Shown: piece after piece, positions 36,711 through 51,700 of the stretch
Layout of the letters: the number at the start of each line of letters is the position of its first letter
Position numbering within the stretch: position 1 is the first letter of the stretch
DNA from: Spisula solida
Lineage: Eukaryota > Mollusca > Bivalvia > Venerida > Mactridae
NCBI GenBank assembly: GCA_947247005.1
Contig: OX365956.1
Coordinates: 14,900,089 to 14,964,088, forward strand
DNA length: 64,000 nt
Direction of reading: 5' to 3'
Notes under the pieces: generated by a model
What the model saw: the letters and a program-made list of their open reading frames with translations, nothing else
Told to the model about the DNA's origin: nothing
The model's database searches: none
Made by a program: the position numbers and the translations under genes

Positions 36711-39700
36711 CTGAAAATTGAAAGGATAGAATTATCATTCTGCTATGCGTACATCATCAAATATGGCCTTAGTCTAACACACAACATGCAGAGCTACAGA
36801 TAAGCTGCGTATTGGAGTAATTACCCAATTAATTTTCTTAAAAACCCAATAGATTTTGAGTGAAGGGAGTAAGAAAAAGCAAAAGCAATTTAAAATACCC
36901 AAATAAAAAAGGATGTTATAGTAAAAAATAGTACATAAAAGCTTATTTACCCTTTGAATTGTATTTAATACCCAATTAAAATTTGTCAAAACCCAATTAA
37001 AATTGAAACTAGGGGGTAAATACCCAATTGACTAAAACCTTATCTGTAGATCTGCAACATGTGTATATTCAGAATTATTTCTCAGGTAGAGGACCAAACA
37101 GCTTTTCTTTTCAGGCAGGTGTCCAACCAACATGCTTCTGATCACACTCTAAGCCCTCAGAAACTTGTACAGTTATATTTATACACAACAGTTACAGCAA
37201 CTGTATTTTGGCCAAAATTTCACCCCGCACAGTATGATTGCAAAGGCACCTTCTTGTGATTTATTTAATATATCGTAGTCGCTGCAATATCATCAATAAT
37301 TCTAAGACAAACCTGTTTTCCTGATTTCTGGACTTTAACAACATCAGAAAGATGAATAAAGCCACTTCTAAATTGATCATAAACGAAGCAAATTTCTCCA
37401 ACATATCGAGGAAACCTTGTGGATCCATCATGGCAATAAAGAATACAATTCCAAACGCCACAAAAGACAAACCTGTATTGCACAAACTGAAATAAGCAAA
37501 CAATGTTGATAATATAATTTTATTCATGGGTAATCACTAGCTATCAGTAGTGTAACTGTCGCTAGGCTATTATATTAGGTTAGGGCCTACACAGCATTTC
37601 TTTATTTTATGGTTGGAACCCAATTTCTAGTACAGATTTAAACACATTGTTGTTACTTTTGAATCATGTATATGTTAGAGCATACAACAGGCATGCCCTT
37701 TGACCCCCTAGTAGTATTTTGGCCTACACATAAAAATGAGTCTGTGCATGCCCTTTGACCCCATAGTAGCTTTTTGGCCAACACATAAAAATGAGTCAGT
37801 GCATGCCCTTTGCCCCCTAGTAGCTTTTTGGCCTACACATAAAAATGAGTCAGTGCATGCCCTTTGACCCCCTAGTACTTTTTTGGCCTACACATAAAAA
37901 TGAGTCAGTGCATGCCCTTTGACCCCATAGTAGCTTTATGGCCTACACATAGAATGAGTCTGTGCATGCCCTTTGACCCCCTAGTAGTGTACACCCCTGG
38001 TAATTCTGGAGTTAAACTTATTCAAGTTTACCTCATTATTTATAAACTGCTCAAAATTTGATGAGGGTCAATAGAGTTTCAAAATTTGACCAAATGGATT
38101 GATGACATTTTAAGAAACATGATGTTACCTCTGCTAAATTGTAAATGAATAAATTTAAGACATATTCAAAATTTGATGTCTGAGCACCGATAAGCATAGT
38201 CTGTTATTGCATTATTTTAGCATAATTGTGGTTTTTGCATGATTAAAATTCATGACAAAGTACCCTTTCCTCAAAACTAAAAGGGGACATCTACTGGTGA
38301 CAACTAATATCCCTATGAAGATCCTTTATTCAGCCGTTCTTGAGTTATCAATTGAAAACCATATGATTTAAGGATTGACTCTTGTGTAAAAAAGCAGTAT
38401 ACATGGTTCATACAAAATTCTCTCACAAAAATTCAAGGACAAGTCAATGACTTTTCAAGACAGAATACTATTAGGTATTTTCAAGGCATTTTCCCAAACA
38501 TTTACCAAGGTTCAATTGTACGAACTTGGCATTTGCGCTGCCATTTTGACAACATCCATAAACTTTTAAGGATATTCAAGGCTGTCGACCTGATTTCAAG
38601 GATTATCAGTTAAATTCAAGTACCAATTAGGCATTTTTTCAAGGTAGCACTAAATTCAAGTACTTTTCAAGATTTGAAACAAATTCAAGGACTTTTCATT
38701 TAAAATTTAGCTGAGGTAACATCATGTTTCTTAAAATTTCATCAATCCATTTAAGTATACCCCCTTATCAAAGGTGAGGGGCATAATTAACCCTAACAAG
38801 TAATTAAGAATTGCAAGCAATACAGAAGTCCCTACCGGTTTTAAGCCATTTTCAATGTTTCTGTTGCCATAGCAACCACAATTTTTGTCAGAATCAAAAT
38901 ATTTTTAGGCGTGCATAATCCCCTTATTGACCCCTATCCACATACCAAGTTTCATAAACCTAGTTTGAAAACTGTGAGTTATGGCAGGATCCAGATTTTT
39001 TGACGGACGGACGGACACAGACTGACTGACTGACGGATGGACGGAGGGCAAACCTATAGTCCCCTCCGGTCAAAAACCGGTCGGGGACTAATTAACAAGA
39101 ACCAAGAAAGGGAGATATACATGTAAGTATCAGTTTGAACTTACCATTGAGTATTACAACAGGAACATGTAGATGGTGCTTTCAATTTATCCCTGTACAC
39201 GGCCATAGAATCTTTAGTCCACATTGAATTCACCCAACCATTTACTGAAAACATAAAACATTCAACCTTATACAGTAAAGCACATGCTTCATTAATGAAA
39301 AATCACTCATGCTTATATTACAAAGATATTGGCCCCATCCTCAACATTCTTTTAGCAAAATTTAACAGCAGATATCTTGTCTTTATTCATAACTCTTGTG
39401 GTGTGTTTTCATAAGCAGGGAGTAACATGAAGTAATACAAACACATATCCAAAGGACCAATATTGCATGCTTTGCTGTCAGGAACTGATATATTCAATGC
39501 AAGAAGCTTGTAATATATTCATGCATAACAGTCAGGTTCATGTCAAAATATCTGTAATATGCAGACCATCAAATAAACATACCATAACCAAACTTTATCA
39601 CATAACCTGCGGTCCAGGAGTGCCGTAAAGCCGTGCCGTAAATATCGTTCGGCACTCCCAGACTGTGCAATAAATATGTAAATGAGCTTGACGTGCATTG

Positions 39701-42700
39701 ATCCGTCGATGACGTCAGGATAATATCAACGTCGCCATGACGTCGCGCTAATTGTACCGCTGAATTTTGGCTGAAACTTATGCAGCGTACATCATCCTTT
39801 TGAACAATAATGAGCGTTTTCTAAGGTTATGTGATAAATAGAATCTTGAATTCATGCCCATTACATACGAGTTTTATTAAACTCGTCGACAAAAACAATA
39901 TGACACTCGGCAAAGCCTCATGTCATATCATTTTGTCCACTCGTTTAATAAAACTTGTATGTAATGAGCACTCATGCAAGATTCTCTATATACAGAACTA
40001 AGAACAGTTTTTGTCACAAAAATGTTTGTCTCCCACAAAGGGCCATTACTCCAGCAATAATCATTTGACCTAACACTCTTGACAATATGTACAACTAGCA
40101 TACATGCCATGTTTCGCCGATGGAAATGCAGGAGAGTTCCTTAAAATGAGGGAGATTTTCATTGCTCAACTTTAAACTTAAATTAATGAAGTTTGTATGC
40201 AGTTTTCACTTCTGTTACATTTATGACAATACCATGCATGCTTCATGAAGCAATTCAAACTAATATTAGTGATCATTTTCATAATGTAAACAAAACATAT
40301 GTCAGGTTCCAGTACGTCCAAGAAATGTGTGAGGTTTTAAAAATTTTGCCTCGGATCATGCGTGAGTAGAATCTCATGCAGGAGATCTGGCATGTATGAT
40401 TACTACATTTAGTCTTGGTACAATGTAATCATGTGAAATTAATATATTGACATCTAATCAATTGTTACAAAGAACAAGCACAGAAAACTTTGCAACATCC
40501 ATCCAGATGACTAGCTCATAGTCATAAACCGAAATATTGTAACTCAGGAATGATTTAACTTACAAGTGTGATGTAGCACTGCACCAATAGTTAGATAGGA
40601 GACTGTTATACTGACTACTATAAATAACTCCACCAATATAGCCACCCACTGGAAAGTTGGATAGTTCTTGAGAATTACCTGAAATACACACATATTGCAC
40701 ATTTTCTTATTGGTCAAAAGCCATACATAGCTTATGTTTACGTTGTTACAACCCTATCCGACAATAAATAAATTTTGACTTGACTTGACCGTATAATTTT
40801 AAAAAATATTGCTTTAAGTCTGACACCAGGCGTCCGTTGCCTAAGCAAAGTGCTACCCAGCGCGTTTATTCAGTTACCTCCCGTTCAATTAAATAAAGAA
40901 GGCAAGGATTACCTACCGTGGAAAGCGCTATGTAGCGCTCCCCCATGTTAACGGTCTCCAGCAGTTACCTGGAACTAACTATTACCTACATTATAGTAGA
41001 CCTTGATGAGCCGAGAGTCACACAGGACAAGGACTAAAAGCTTTCCACTCTACTCCATTTTTCGCCATATTTCCTAATTCTCCATAGGTCAGAAAACTAG
41101 GCTGAGCATCAAACAAGTAAGATATATCAGTATTTTTTAACAACTTTGGAATGTCAGTCTGGGATTTGAACCTTTTAGCCTCACATAATGAGATGTCACT
41201 GTAGGAGGTAATTAAAATCAATATCTACAGGTGAAAAGACCATTTTGTGTGGACGTTATTCCAAGGATTTCGGATTTCATGGTCAAAATTCACACACACT
41301 ATCAGAAATCATTGAAAAATCAGACAAATTTAATAATTGTTTTATTGCATGTTGCTATATGCAAGTAACTGTAAACTTCCAAAAACCCAATCTAACTTAT
41401 ACTTGACTGAATATGAAAACAAGTATGACAGCCACAGTAAACTAATGTCATATTTATTGGTATAGTTATTCGATCATTGGGGATTTAGTTTCGTGGTTGA
41501 GGTTATCCATGAAATCCACAAAATCAAATCCCCACAAATATAAATGATTTTAAAAGTATGGCCTAAGGCCTTCTTAGCTTTATATTGTTAACATGAGTGC
41601 CACTGTTCATGTTTTGTGAAGACAGAAGCACAACAATTTAATTAGCTCCTTGGTGATTTTACAAGTTTCTTCCCCTTGATTTGACTTATTGATCAAGGTT
41701 TTGAATAGTACTGTAAATTAATTATTTTTTCGAGGGAGTTTAATTTGCGTTTATTTCGTCGCTGAACTCGACCACAAAATCTAATCCCCATGGTTATTCA
41801 GACATGGGGTTACCCTTTCATGTTCTGTAATCCACGAATTTACGACCCCACAAAAATTCATTTTCAATAAATTCACGAAAATTGATACCCACAAAACTAT
41901 GAGATTTTACAGTATTTTTATAAAACAGTTTGTCTACTACATGTATGAAAATAAAATTACAAACCGAAGTCAGGGGAATGGTTGAAATTTCTCCATTTAA
42001 TGCAGCACTGAAAACAGAAGACATATACATTTACCTTTTTATGTATGAACCAAAAACCTTTACATGCCGAGCATAGCCTTTATTTTCCAGTCAGCTTTCT
42101 GCTAAAATATGGCAGGCATACGAGTGCCTCCATCTGTACTTAAACCCAGGTCGCCAGATTAGACAGCAAGGGTGTTAACCATTGAGCTACGAAGGGACAA
42201 TCAGAAGTCTTCATCATTTTAAGGTCCTATAATTCTGCATGAATGGAAAGTTTGTGCTGTAGTTTTATCGTTAGAAATTACGGGAAGCTTTGGTGATCAA
42301 CCTCATTGATCATAGGATTGAAAATTCCTGAGGTATATATCGTGAATCATCAGAATGCCAAGGGACTTGTGACAATCTTTGTTCGGGTTAAACAGCATTT
42401 GTCAGTTATATACGCCAGCCAAATTCACCTAACCTGTTTTCCTAGACAGCATTCTAACCAGTACATGTACCAATTACCCTTCCACAAAGAACAGCAACTT
42501 CTCCACATGCGGAGGAGATTGGATAATGTTATCTATTACTGAAGAATCATTATTTTTCGAGGGAGTTGAATTTTCATTGATTTCATTGTTGGACTCGACC
42601 ATGAAATCTAATCTTCACTATCAATCAACCTCTCTAATTCAGACATGGGTTTACCCTTTCAAGTTCTGTAATCCACGAATTTACGACCCCACAAAAATGA

Positions 42701-45700
42701 TTTTTTTATAAATCCACGAAATTTAATACCCACAAAATTATATGATTTTACAGAATATTGTTTCAATGAACAAACAAACCAAGATGAAAATATGTGGCTA
42801 GTGCTTACCTTTCTAAAGATATATCATTATAACAAACGGTTTGGTTGCCTTGGTTACAGGAATATTTGTGTAATTGAGGTACAATATCCAGCACAGCCCA
42901 ACTCCTGACAAATAGAAATGATAGTATTGGTAGTAACTTTACTGAAACAAAGCAAAAGTGCATGCTCAACTTAAAGCCTAGGTCCCACTGAGCATTTTTT
43001 GCCTCGGCGATGTACTCCCAATTGAAATTAATGAGCATTTAGGACATCGAGAACAGGTTCCTCATGGTTTAGGGGAAGCTTCGGGGAAGTCATGAGACAG
43101 TTTATGATATCGGAAGGAATTGTGGTGAATTTGCTTTTATTGGACGAAATTGGGAGAACATCGGGCCCGATGTGGAATTCCTCAGTGGGACCTAGGCTTT
43201 ACATACTGATAAACAGTGTAGCAAAGTTGCATGATGATCAACTATAAACTGTTATGAAAGAATCATGTACAATTCATAAATGTTGACACACCCTTCCCCA
43301 GATGTTTCATGTGTCTCCGCCTTTTTGTTTACCCGTGACACAGTATTCAGTAGAATCTTAAACATGTTAATATTATTTCAAAGAAATATAACTGACTGAA
43401 ACTATTTCAAATCAAAACCCTGTTTTAATGAAAAAGTTTGTCTTTGTTTGATTTATCCTTCCGTCAAGGCCATCCTATATGGGTGATGATCCCCCCCCCC
43501 CCCCCCCTTAAGAATGGTAGTAATTTTAGTCTTAGTCCTTGCAAAGCATTGATCATTCCTGCAGAAGCATCCAAAAGTAGCATTTGTAACCATACTGTAT
43601 GGTGCCATTGCCTAGCCCTCGAGCCCGGATCTCCCTATTAGCATCTCATCTCAAGTATTGGCATATGTCTTTATGTTAATTTCCATGCGAGGCCGGACTC
43701 AAAATCTAAGCATCACTAAACAGAAATGTGATTCTGAGTTTATTACAGTAACATTTCAAGAACTGAAACTTCAGATTTAAATAAATTCTGACTTGGATTT
43801 TAGCAAAATCTTAATTTGAATTGAGATTTCTACTTGAGATGCTTCGGGAGATTGGGGCCTCATGTTTACCAATTTAGTGAATAACTGCTGGACCACAGAC
43901 TCATTCAGAACAACTAAATGATAACTTAGCAATTAATATATGGCGGCCTAAATTACAAAAGGGCTCTACCTAAAAATCGTTGAAAAAGCAATAAGGCTAA
44001 AAATAAAATATTTCTTTCCACTCACACTTTCTACCCACCAAAATCACCCCTACCCAAATTGTTATTGAGAAATCAAGATTTGTGGGGGGCGAAATTAGCA
44101 AATTGTTCATTGTATTACTTCCCGATGGAAGCCTTGTCCATACTTAATTCATTCAGGGGCCATAATTCTGTTGAAATGTTGGATAGTGTTACATGGCATT
44201 GATAATGCAAGGTGTTTATGATAATATGAGAGATCATGTTTGTATACAAAGGCATTCACACCACCAGCTAGCTATTGGTGAATGGCAGGTTTTTATTATT
44301 CATTCATCCAATAGATTGCTGGTGGGCATTTTGCATACAAATACGGTGATCTCTCCTATATAAGAGTTTCAAAAACTTAAAAGTTTTGATTAATATTTCA
44401 ATGTGACGGATGAATAAAAGGGCAGACAGGACAATCTGCCTCCTGCATAATTATTCAGTAGAATGATGCTGGCGCATAATTTATTTCCTACCTACCTAAA
44501 GCCTATAAGACATATGGGTTGTAGGAGGGGAGAGAAACAATATTTTATTTTAGTCCTATGTTTAACTTAGCAAAAAATGATGATCAGAGAATCAAGGAGA
44601 ATAATGCAATGATCATTGAGGGTTGACTGATGTTGAACAGATGATTAGCTAACAATAGATCTGATCAGTGAGACATGTAACTACTTCTGAGAAGCTACTC
44701 AAACAAATCTGAGCTCATTATAAATGAAAGGGATTTAGTCACTGGTCAATTATCCAGCATGAAAGGTATGTGATTAGATTAGAGGATTAAATAAACATAT
44801 TACAATAAATGTGTGAAAAACACAGATTTCACTCAATGGCTTGAGAAGGTAGTAAAGTTACCATTCAGTATTAAGCCATAATTATGAAAGAAGGCGGAGT
44901 TAATTGATGTGATTAACTAATCAAAATGCTTGAAAATATAGTAAAATATTTATTCATACCGGGAAAGATCAGAAATATGACACATTAAACTCAAGCATAG
45001 GACAAGAGTGCATTGAGTTTGAATTGTGTATTTGTACACTTAAAGATCAATTGAGCACATAAGGAGTATAAAATTTTGAGTCAAAATTAAGTGAATTTGG
45101 AGTACATTGCAAGTGCTTTCTTTATTAATGAGCAATTAAGTAAATTAGTGATAATTACCATACAATAACAAAAATGACATCAAAATCTATGAACTTTGAA
45201 ACAAACAATAATATTGAAGTGGCAGTTACTTTAAGTAACTCTAGCAGACTTTCTCTATCGGACATTACCCAGGCAACTATTGGTAACCTCAGCGATTGGG
45301 CAGATAACTCTGACAGGACTTTGGATACTGGTGGCAATGTATTACGTCCATGGGAGGATCACTCCGACACAGACAATGTCGAATATCTGCCAGGAACTGA
45401 CAAAAATCAACAGGTTAGTATAGGAATCTTTATTCTTCATCAGTTCATCGCTTTTCAGTGTTTCCCACCCAACTAGAGACAAACTGGTTGGAAACCCAGA
45501 GGTTATAAGTCTCATGTGTATCCGTGCTATACACCGGGCACGTTCAAGAACCAAGGAATCTATTCGAAACGAGCAAGGGTAACGCACCCGGATTCCTTGT
45601 ATCTCACCTCTGACTCTTGATTTTATGTCTGCCCTTGTCAGACACCTGCCAATAATAATCGGAAAGCGATTGCCAGCAGTACAAAGTAGAAAAAAGAAAG

Positions 45701-48700
45701 TTCATTCAAATGAATTATACCAGAGGTGACCTTTCAATTTAAAAATTTCATGATAAAAGCAAAATCCTTTTTCAACACAGGTGTAAGAGTATACAAGGGA
45801 TACAAGCGTAGAGAGATTCAGTTTAACTTGGTACCCTTAACATCAAAGGTTTAGTCATCCCCACCAAGGCAAAGGGATATAGTAATGGTATGCGTCCGTC
45901 CGTCCATTATTTTTTCCAGAGCATAACTTGAAAACTATTTAACAGGTCTATTATATCGTCCGATTTGTGTATAATACACAAATTTGTATATAATATACAG
46001 ATTTGTGTGTCATTTGATACACAAATCGGGATATTGCATAAATATTCAATTGCAATAAATTGTTTAAAACTAAAAAGTCTCTGATGCATATCTTTGAACA
46101 TGTACATATTTTAATAAACAGTCTTATTTTTTCTTTAATTATCTTGCTAAATGTGCCTGTTAGGAAAAAAGTAAAAACGCAAGAAACGCACTATTAGGCA
46201 TAACAAATGATTATTGTGCTGAAAAATGTGTTACATACACATATATATAGTTTATGCAACAAAATGCACTTTTTGCTCATTAAAAAAATATTCCCATTTT
46301 TCTTATGACACATCCCGATTTGTGTATCAAGGTATACACAGATCTGTATATGATATACAAATCTGGAGGATACACAAATCGGGCGATATAATAGACCTGT
46401 TTAAGGTATTGATCTGAAACTTGATATATGAATAGATGGCAACTAGGAGAAGTGCGGTGACCAAGAACCATAACTCTATGTAGCCCAGTTTAAAATTATC
46501 TTCCTTTATTTAAGTTTAAAATAATTATTGTCCAGAGCATAACTTGAAAACTATTTAAGGTATTGATTTGAAATTTGATATATAAATAAGTGGCAACTAG
46601 ACGAAGTGCATTGACCATGAACCATAACTCTATATAGTCCAGTTTTGAAACTATCTCCCTTTATTTATGTTTAAAATAATTATTGTCCAGAGCATAACTC
46701 GAAAACCGTTTAAGGTTATATATTGATTCGAAATTTGATATATAAATAGGTGCCGGCTACTAGGAGAAGTGCATTGACCAAGAACCATAACTCTATATAG
46801 TATGATTTTAATATTATCTCCCTTTATTTAATTTAAAAAAAATTATTGTCCAGAGCCTAACTCTGTAAAGCTGTTTAGAGTATTGATTTGAAATATTGAT
46901 TTGAAATTTGATATATAAATGGATTGCTACTAGGAGAATTGCAGTGACCAAGAACCATAACTCTTGTGTAGCCCAATTTTGAAATTATCTCCCTTTGTTT
47001 AGTTTAGAATATTTTTGCCCAGAGCATAACTTCATAAGTATTCAATTGATTGACTGGAAAAAATTACATATAAGTAGATAGCAACTAGGAGAAGTGCAGT
47101 GACCAAGAACCATAACCCTGTAAAGTCCAGTTTTGAAATTATCTCCCTTTATTTAAGTTTAAAATAAATGTTTGTCCAGAGCATAACTTAAAAGCTATGT
47201 TAGGTATTGACTTGAAACTTGATATGTGAATTAGTGGCAACTAGAAAAATTGCAGTGACCAAGAACAATAACTCTTTGTAGCCCAATTTTAAAACTACCT
47301 CCCTTTGATTAAACACCTGTTGGTAACAAACAACTTGCGATTGATTATAAAAAAGTACTTAGCATTTTGCATAAGAGAAATACGAGGGGTGTTCCAGAAA
47401 TAATAGGACTTTTGTCATAACTTCGTACTCAACACTTACATTTTAATGAAATTTATCTGATATGTGTAACATTTCATGCTCTATATACTGACAGCAACAG
47501 ATTTTTATTGTTGTTGGTGATGCCTATACAAAAGTTGTCATAGAAACCATGTAACGCACAGGCGGGTCACACTGTAAATTTTCATTGTTAACCATAATAA
47601 ACACTTGAATATCTCAGTAACCACTAAATAAATAATATTGGAAAATTATGTGGATTTACCTTGATGTCACTGACGTGTGCATGCAAACTTGCGAAGCAAT
47701 CGCTGTTTGTTTATGATCACAATTGAGTAAACAAGTGTATATATACAAGCGCGTCATGGACGAAACGGTGTCAACGTAAAAAAACTAGAAACCGCACGAT
47801 AGTTAAATTATGTTATAAATTGGACAATTATAATGCAAACCATTAAAATAATTAAATAAGCAGAATTTAATGGCATCCAGCATCCATTTGTGTTCTGTTA
47901 GCACAAAATGTTCATAGCTAGTGGAGGTATGAACTTACAAGTGAACACATGTCAAATCGCAGAAATAGTAGTTTGGCCTTGACAGACACTGTTCGTACAG
48001 TGATAGACGCTTCAAGGTTAGAGCAATTTCTTACATCACAGTAACTCATTTTTAGTAACAATGGCACAGAGACACATATAAACAATGGGGACAGTAACAT
48101 CAGATCTGTTTTGAAAGTCAGTGTGACAATATATAAAAAATATTAAGGGTGTCTTTCGGTTAAAATACTGTGTTTGAAAGGCGACGTCATCATAACGTCA
48201 CGACGCGACCTTCCTCCATGGTACATGGTATATTTAATGTTTAATATATTTTTTATTGTTCAACCAATTGCTTTGATATTTCGCATGTTTGTCAGTGATA
48301 GATGAAATTTTATTTACAGCGAATTAGTTTTCTAAATTTCTCTTTTACCGCACTGCTATTAAAAAAGTCCTATTACTTCTGGGACACCCTACGTATGTAT
48401 ACATAGATTTACGCAACATTTACGCAATGTCAGCAAAACGGACCCATGGTGCTTGTACAAGGTATGCCAATCTGGCGGTGTTGCTAGGAATGTCATAATT
48501 CTTCGTTGAGAGCCTTTCATGAAAAACATTCAATATGGCCAGAACGAGCAATCCTATAGAGCACTCTTATGCTGCCGGATTGATTAGTGCCGTCCTTCTG
48601 TCAGACAGTGTTGCATAAAAGTTGCAATGTTTTAATATTTGTTAATTTGTGTCAAAACTCATGAGTGAAACCTGTTTTTCCCTGAACCTGTGTTAATATC

Positions 48701-51700
48701 ATAGGTGTTTTAGTTCTGATCATTAGTCTAACATTAGAACTTTTGGTAAAAAATGATAATTATAAGATAGAAATCAAATTAGAAATTCATCATAGTGTAA
48801 GGTAACCCATTTCCGTCCTTCCATCATTATTTAGTTTCCATTTATTATCTGTCATAGATGCACAGGTTACATTATGCCCTTCAGTATTTAGAAGCCTCAT
48901 GGCAATACCACATACATTTAAGTTTGAACTTGATTCAAGTCTAAAAATATTTGTTATGACCCTTTGACTTTGTAAAATTTCCAACAATTTAGCAAGTGGT
49001 TTTTACTCATTATCTTAGACATTTCAAAATATTTTGATCAGAAAATTGGAGTAAAATGACACTCACAATTCATCTGCTAAAAAAGCAACAATAAATCTCA
49101 CTTGACCTGCATGAACTATGTATGTTAGATAAAGTAAAGAGCCCATTGCCAAACTAAACTGCTACCGAGCGCTCGATAGCAATATGCTGAGAAACGGTGT
49201 GCTATTGGCAAACACTTACAATAAGCGTGTCGTTGCATAGATGTAGTAAGGCGCTACCAAAAAGTGCTTGGTAGCGCCTTGGTTAAGCAGCGGACTTCGG
49301 GCAGACAACAAATAGTGGCAAATGAAAATAAAGTAGTGCAAATATTATATAGTTCGAGGGAGATAACACTAGCCTTTGTTTACAAATAAAAATGAAATTA
49401 AATACATTTTCGATATTCATTTTGTTCAATCTTGTGCATAAAAAATTATACACTTTTAATGATATACTCTATAAATCTACACTGACAACTGGCAGTCCGT
49501 CGTCCGTGCAGTGTTTATAATTTGCTTTGTCTGTTTATTGATAAGGCTAGAGTTATCACCGACGAACAATACTTCTTTTTATTTGGTACTCATCTAACTG
49601 AATATATTTTAATTACAATGATGCAGTTTTAGCAGAGATTTGAGACACATTTTTTGGCCATTCTGAACCCATCAGTAACCTTTATCCATCGATATTGCAG
49701 ATAATTGATAGTGAGAACCTCATTGCTAGGAGTTAAAGATAATAAATTGCAATTTGCATAATTTTTAAAGAAAAGTGATTTGGTTGAGAATATATGACCA
49801 ATGACATAGCATGAGAAAGGTCTGCATAATTATCAAAGTTGTGTGTTTTCTGAGTTTAAATCAATATTCATTGTTTTCATAGGTAATCAGCAAAGCACCC
49901 CCACCCACCTATCAAGAGCATATAAAGCGCCACCTGGAGGATGATTCAGAAGAAGAGAGATCAAAACGACAGAGGACAACAGAATCATCCACGCTACATC
50001 ATATACCTGCTGCCATCAACACATTTTACCAGACAAACAGTGAAATGTGCAAGGATAGAATTATTGCCCGCAGTTCGCCGACATATACCCAGTCCCTTGA
50101 TGTACTGCAGGCACGCTACACAAATAATCAATGTGTCATTGGAAATACTCCAAGTACAGTGAATGTGAACAATACAGTTCAAACTATACTACCTGCCGAC
50201 TCAACACAACAAGTGCAACAATCCTACAAACAGGGACAACAACAGCAATCAGCTATGAACATAATAGTGCCATCTAATCAAAGTTCAAATGCAAGACAGC
50301 AAAATTACCTCCCTTGGAGAAACTCTCCAATGGCAACCAATCAAATCAAGGTAGAAAGAAGACAACAGCAAGCCTATATATCACCAGCAGTGGATCAGAA
50401 CATTCAGCATTTACAACTCGTAGCCGACCAGACAAATGGCATCCAACTCCAGCAATGTTTAGTTACCCATCAAATACAGACCATTCAGCCTCAGCTGTTT
50501 CAGCCATATACAGTCCAGACACAGAATGACGCTGCTGTACCATCACATGTACTGCCATTGTTTGACGTTCCGGTACCCATGATACTGTCAACACCAGGTT
50601 GTACACAACAACCACAGAAGAACGTCATCATCAACAAAAGTAACTTTCCGTCTAATACCGTTAATACAACACCAAACATGACAATGGTATCAGCGGGCAT
50701 ACAGCAATGTGAACCAAGAGTAAACACAAGTTCTAGCAACCAGCTGATGCCTAAGGTTATTAACTCTGTCAGTAACACTACACAGACGGAAACACCATTT
50801 AACCTAACAAATCTCAGAGCAGCAATGGGATGTGACGATAACAAAATAAATGAACATCATGTCAAACAAGAGCCCAAAACACCTGTTGGAAAACTTGCAC
50901 CTCATTCAGCACTTGACAGCCCAGGGTTGGATTCCAGATTTACTGAATCATTGTATAACTTGCTAGGATCTCCGCCACCTGACAGCCCCATGTCGAAAAA
51001 TCACATCATGGGAGATCTTCAAGCTCTTCTGAATCGCGAGTGCAAGAAAGAGATCATTCCTCAGTCACTTTTCGGAATGCAAGGATCGAACAGAGAGACT
51101 GTTAAACATGAGAATTTGTTCGAAAGAGAGAGAAACTTACAGGAACGCTTCAGTACGTTACAAGCAAAGAATCCCGAAGAAGTTCACCAACTTTCAAGTA
51201 TGTTCCGGTACCAGTCCGCCCTAATTGAAACAGATCGGTTTCGTACCTTACATGAAAGTCAATACCCTGGATCGTACAAGGATTCAATCAATCGTAAATA
51301 TGACAATCAGTTACATAAGGTTATGGACCGTGTGGAGAGGAGTATACAACTACTAGAAACTTCTAACAAGGAGAACCAGTCCAAAAAGACAATCAAAATC
51401 CGACCACATTTAAGTAAGGAATCGGTCAAACTTATGGAGAACTGGTACCAGCAGAATCTCAGTCACCCGTACCCGACAAGTCATGTGATCGAAATGCTTG
51501 CCCAAGCTGGCAATATCAATGTAGAGCAGGTCAAAAAGTGGTTCGCAAATAAACGTAACAGAAGCTCAAATACTCGATCGTTAACAGAAATTGCAATGCA
51601 GAAACGTAAACTTGGACAGATGCCTGGTGACCTGGTCAAAGCTGAAAACACACAGGTGTACCAGTATTAAGTGATAGTGGAATCGTTGACTCTGATCACA

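Noticed and set aside
41018..41221. Minus-strand frame as a definite exon of the membrane-protein gene
   Set aside because: It fits one phase but contains a box-B-like word and lacks a convincing donor; 41965-42007 is preferred and the alternative is listed as a finding.
43491..43507. Poly-C run as a regulatory tract
   Set aside because: Simple homopolymer; a similar run occurs at 33601-33613 beside a dispersed repeat; no supporting context.
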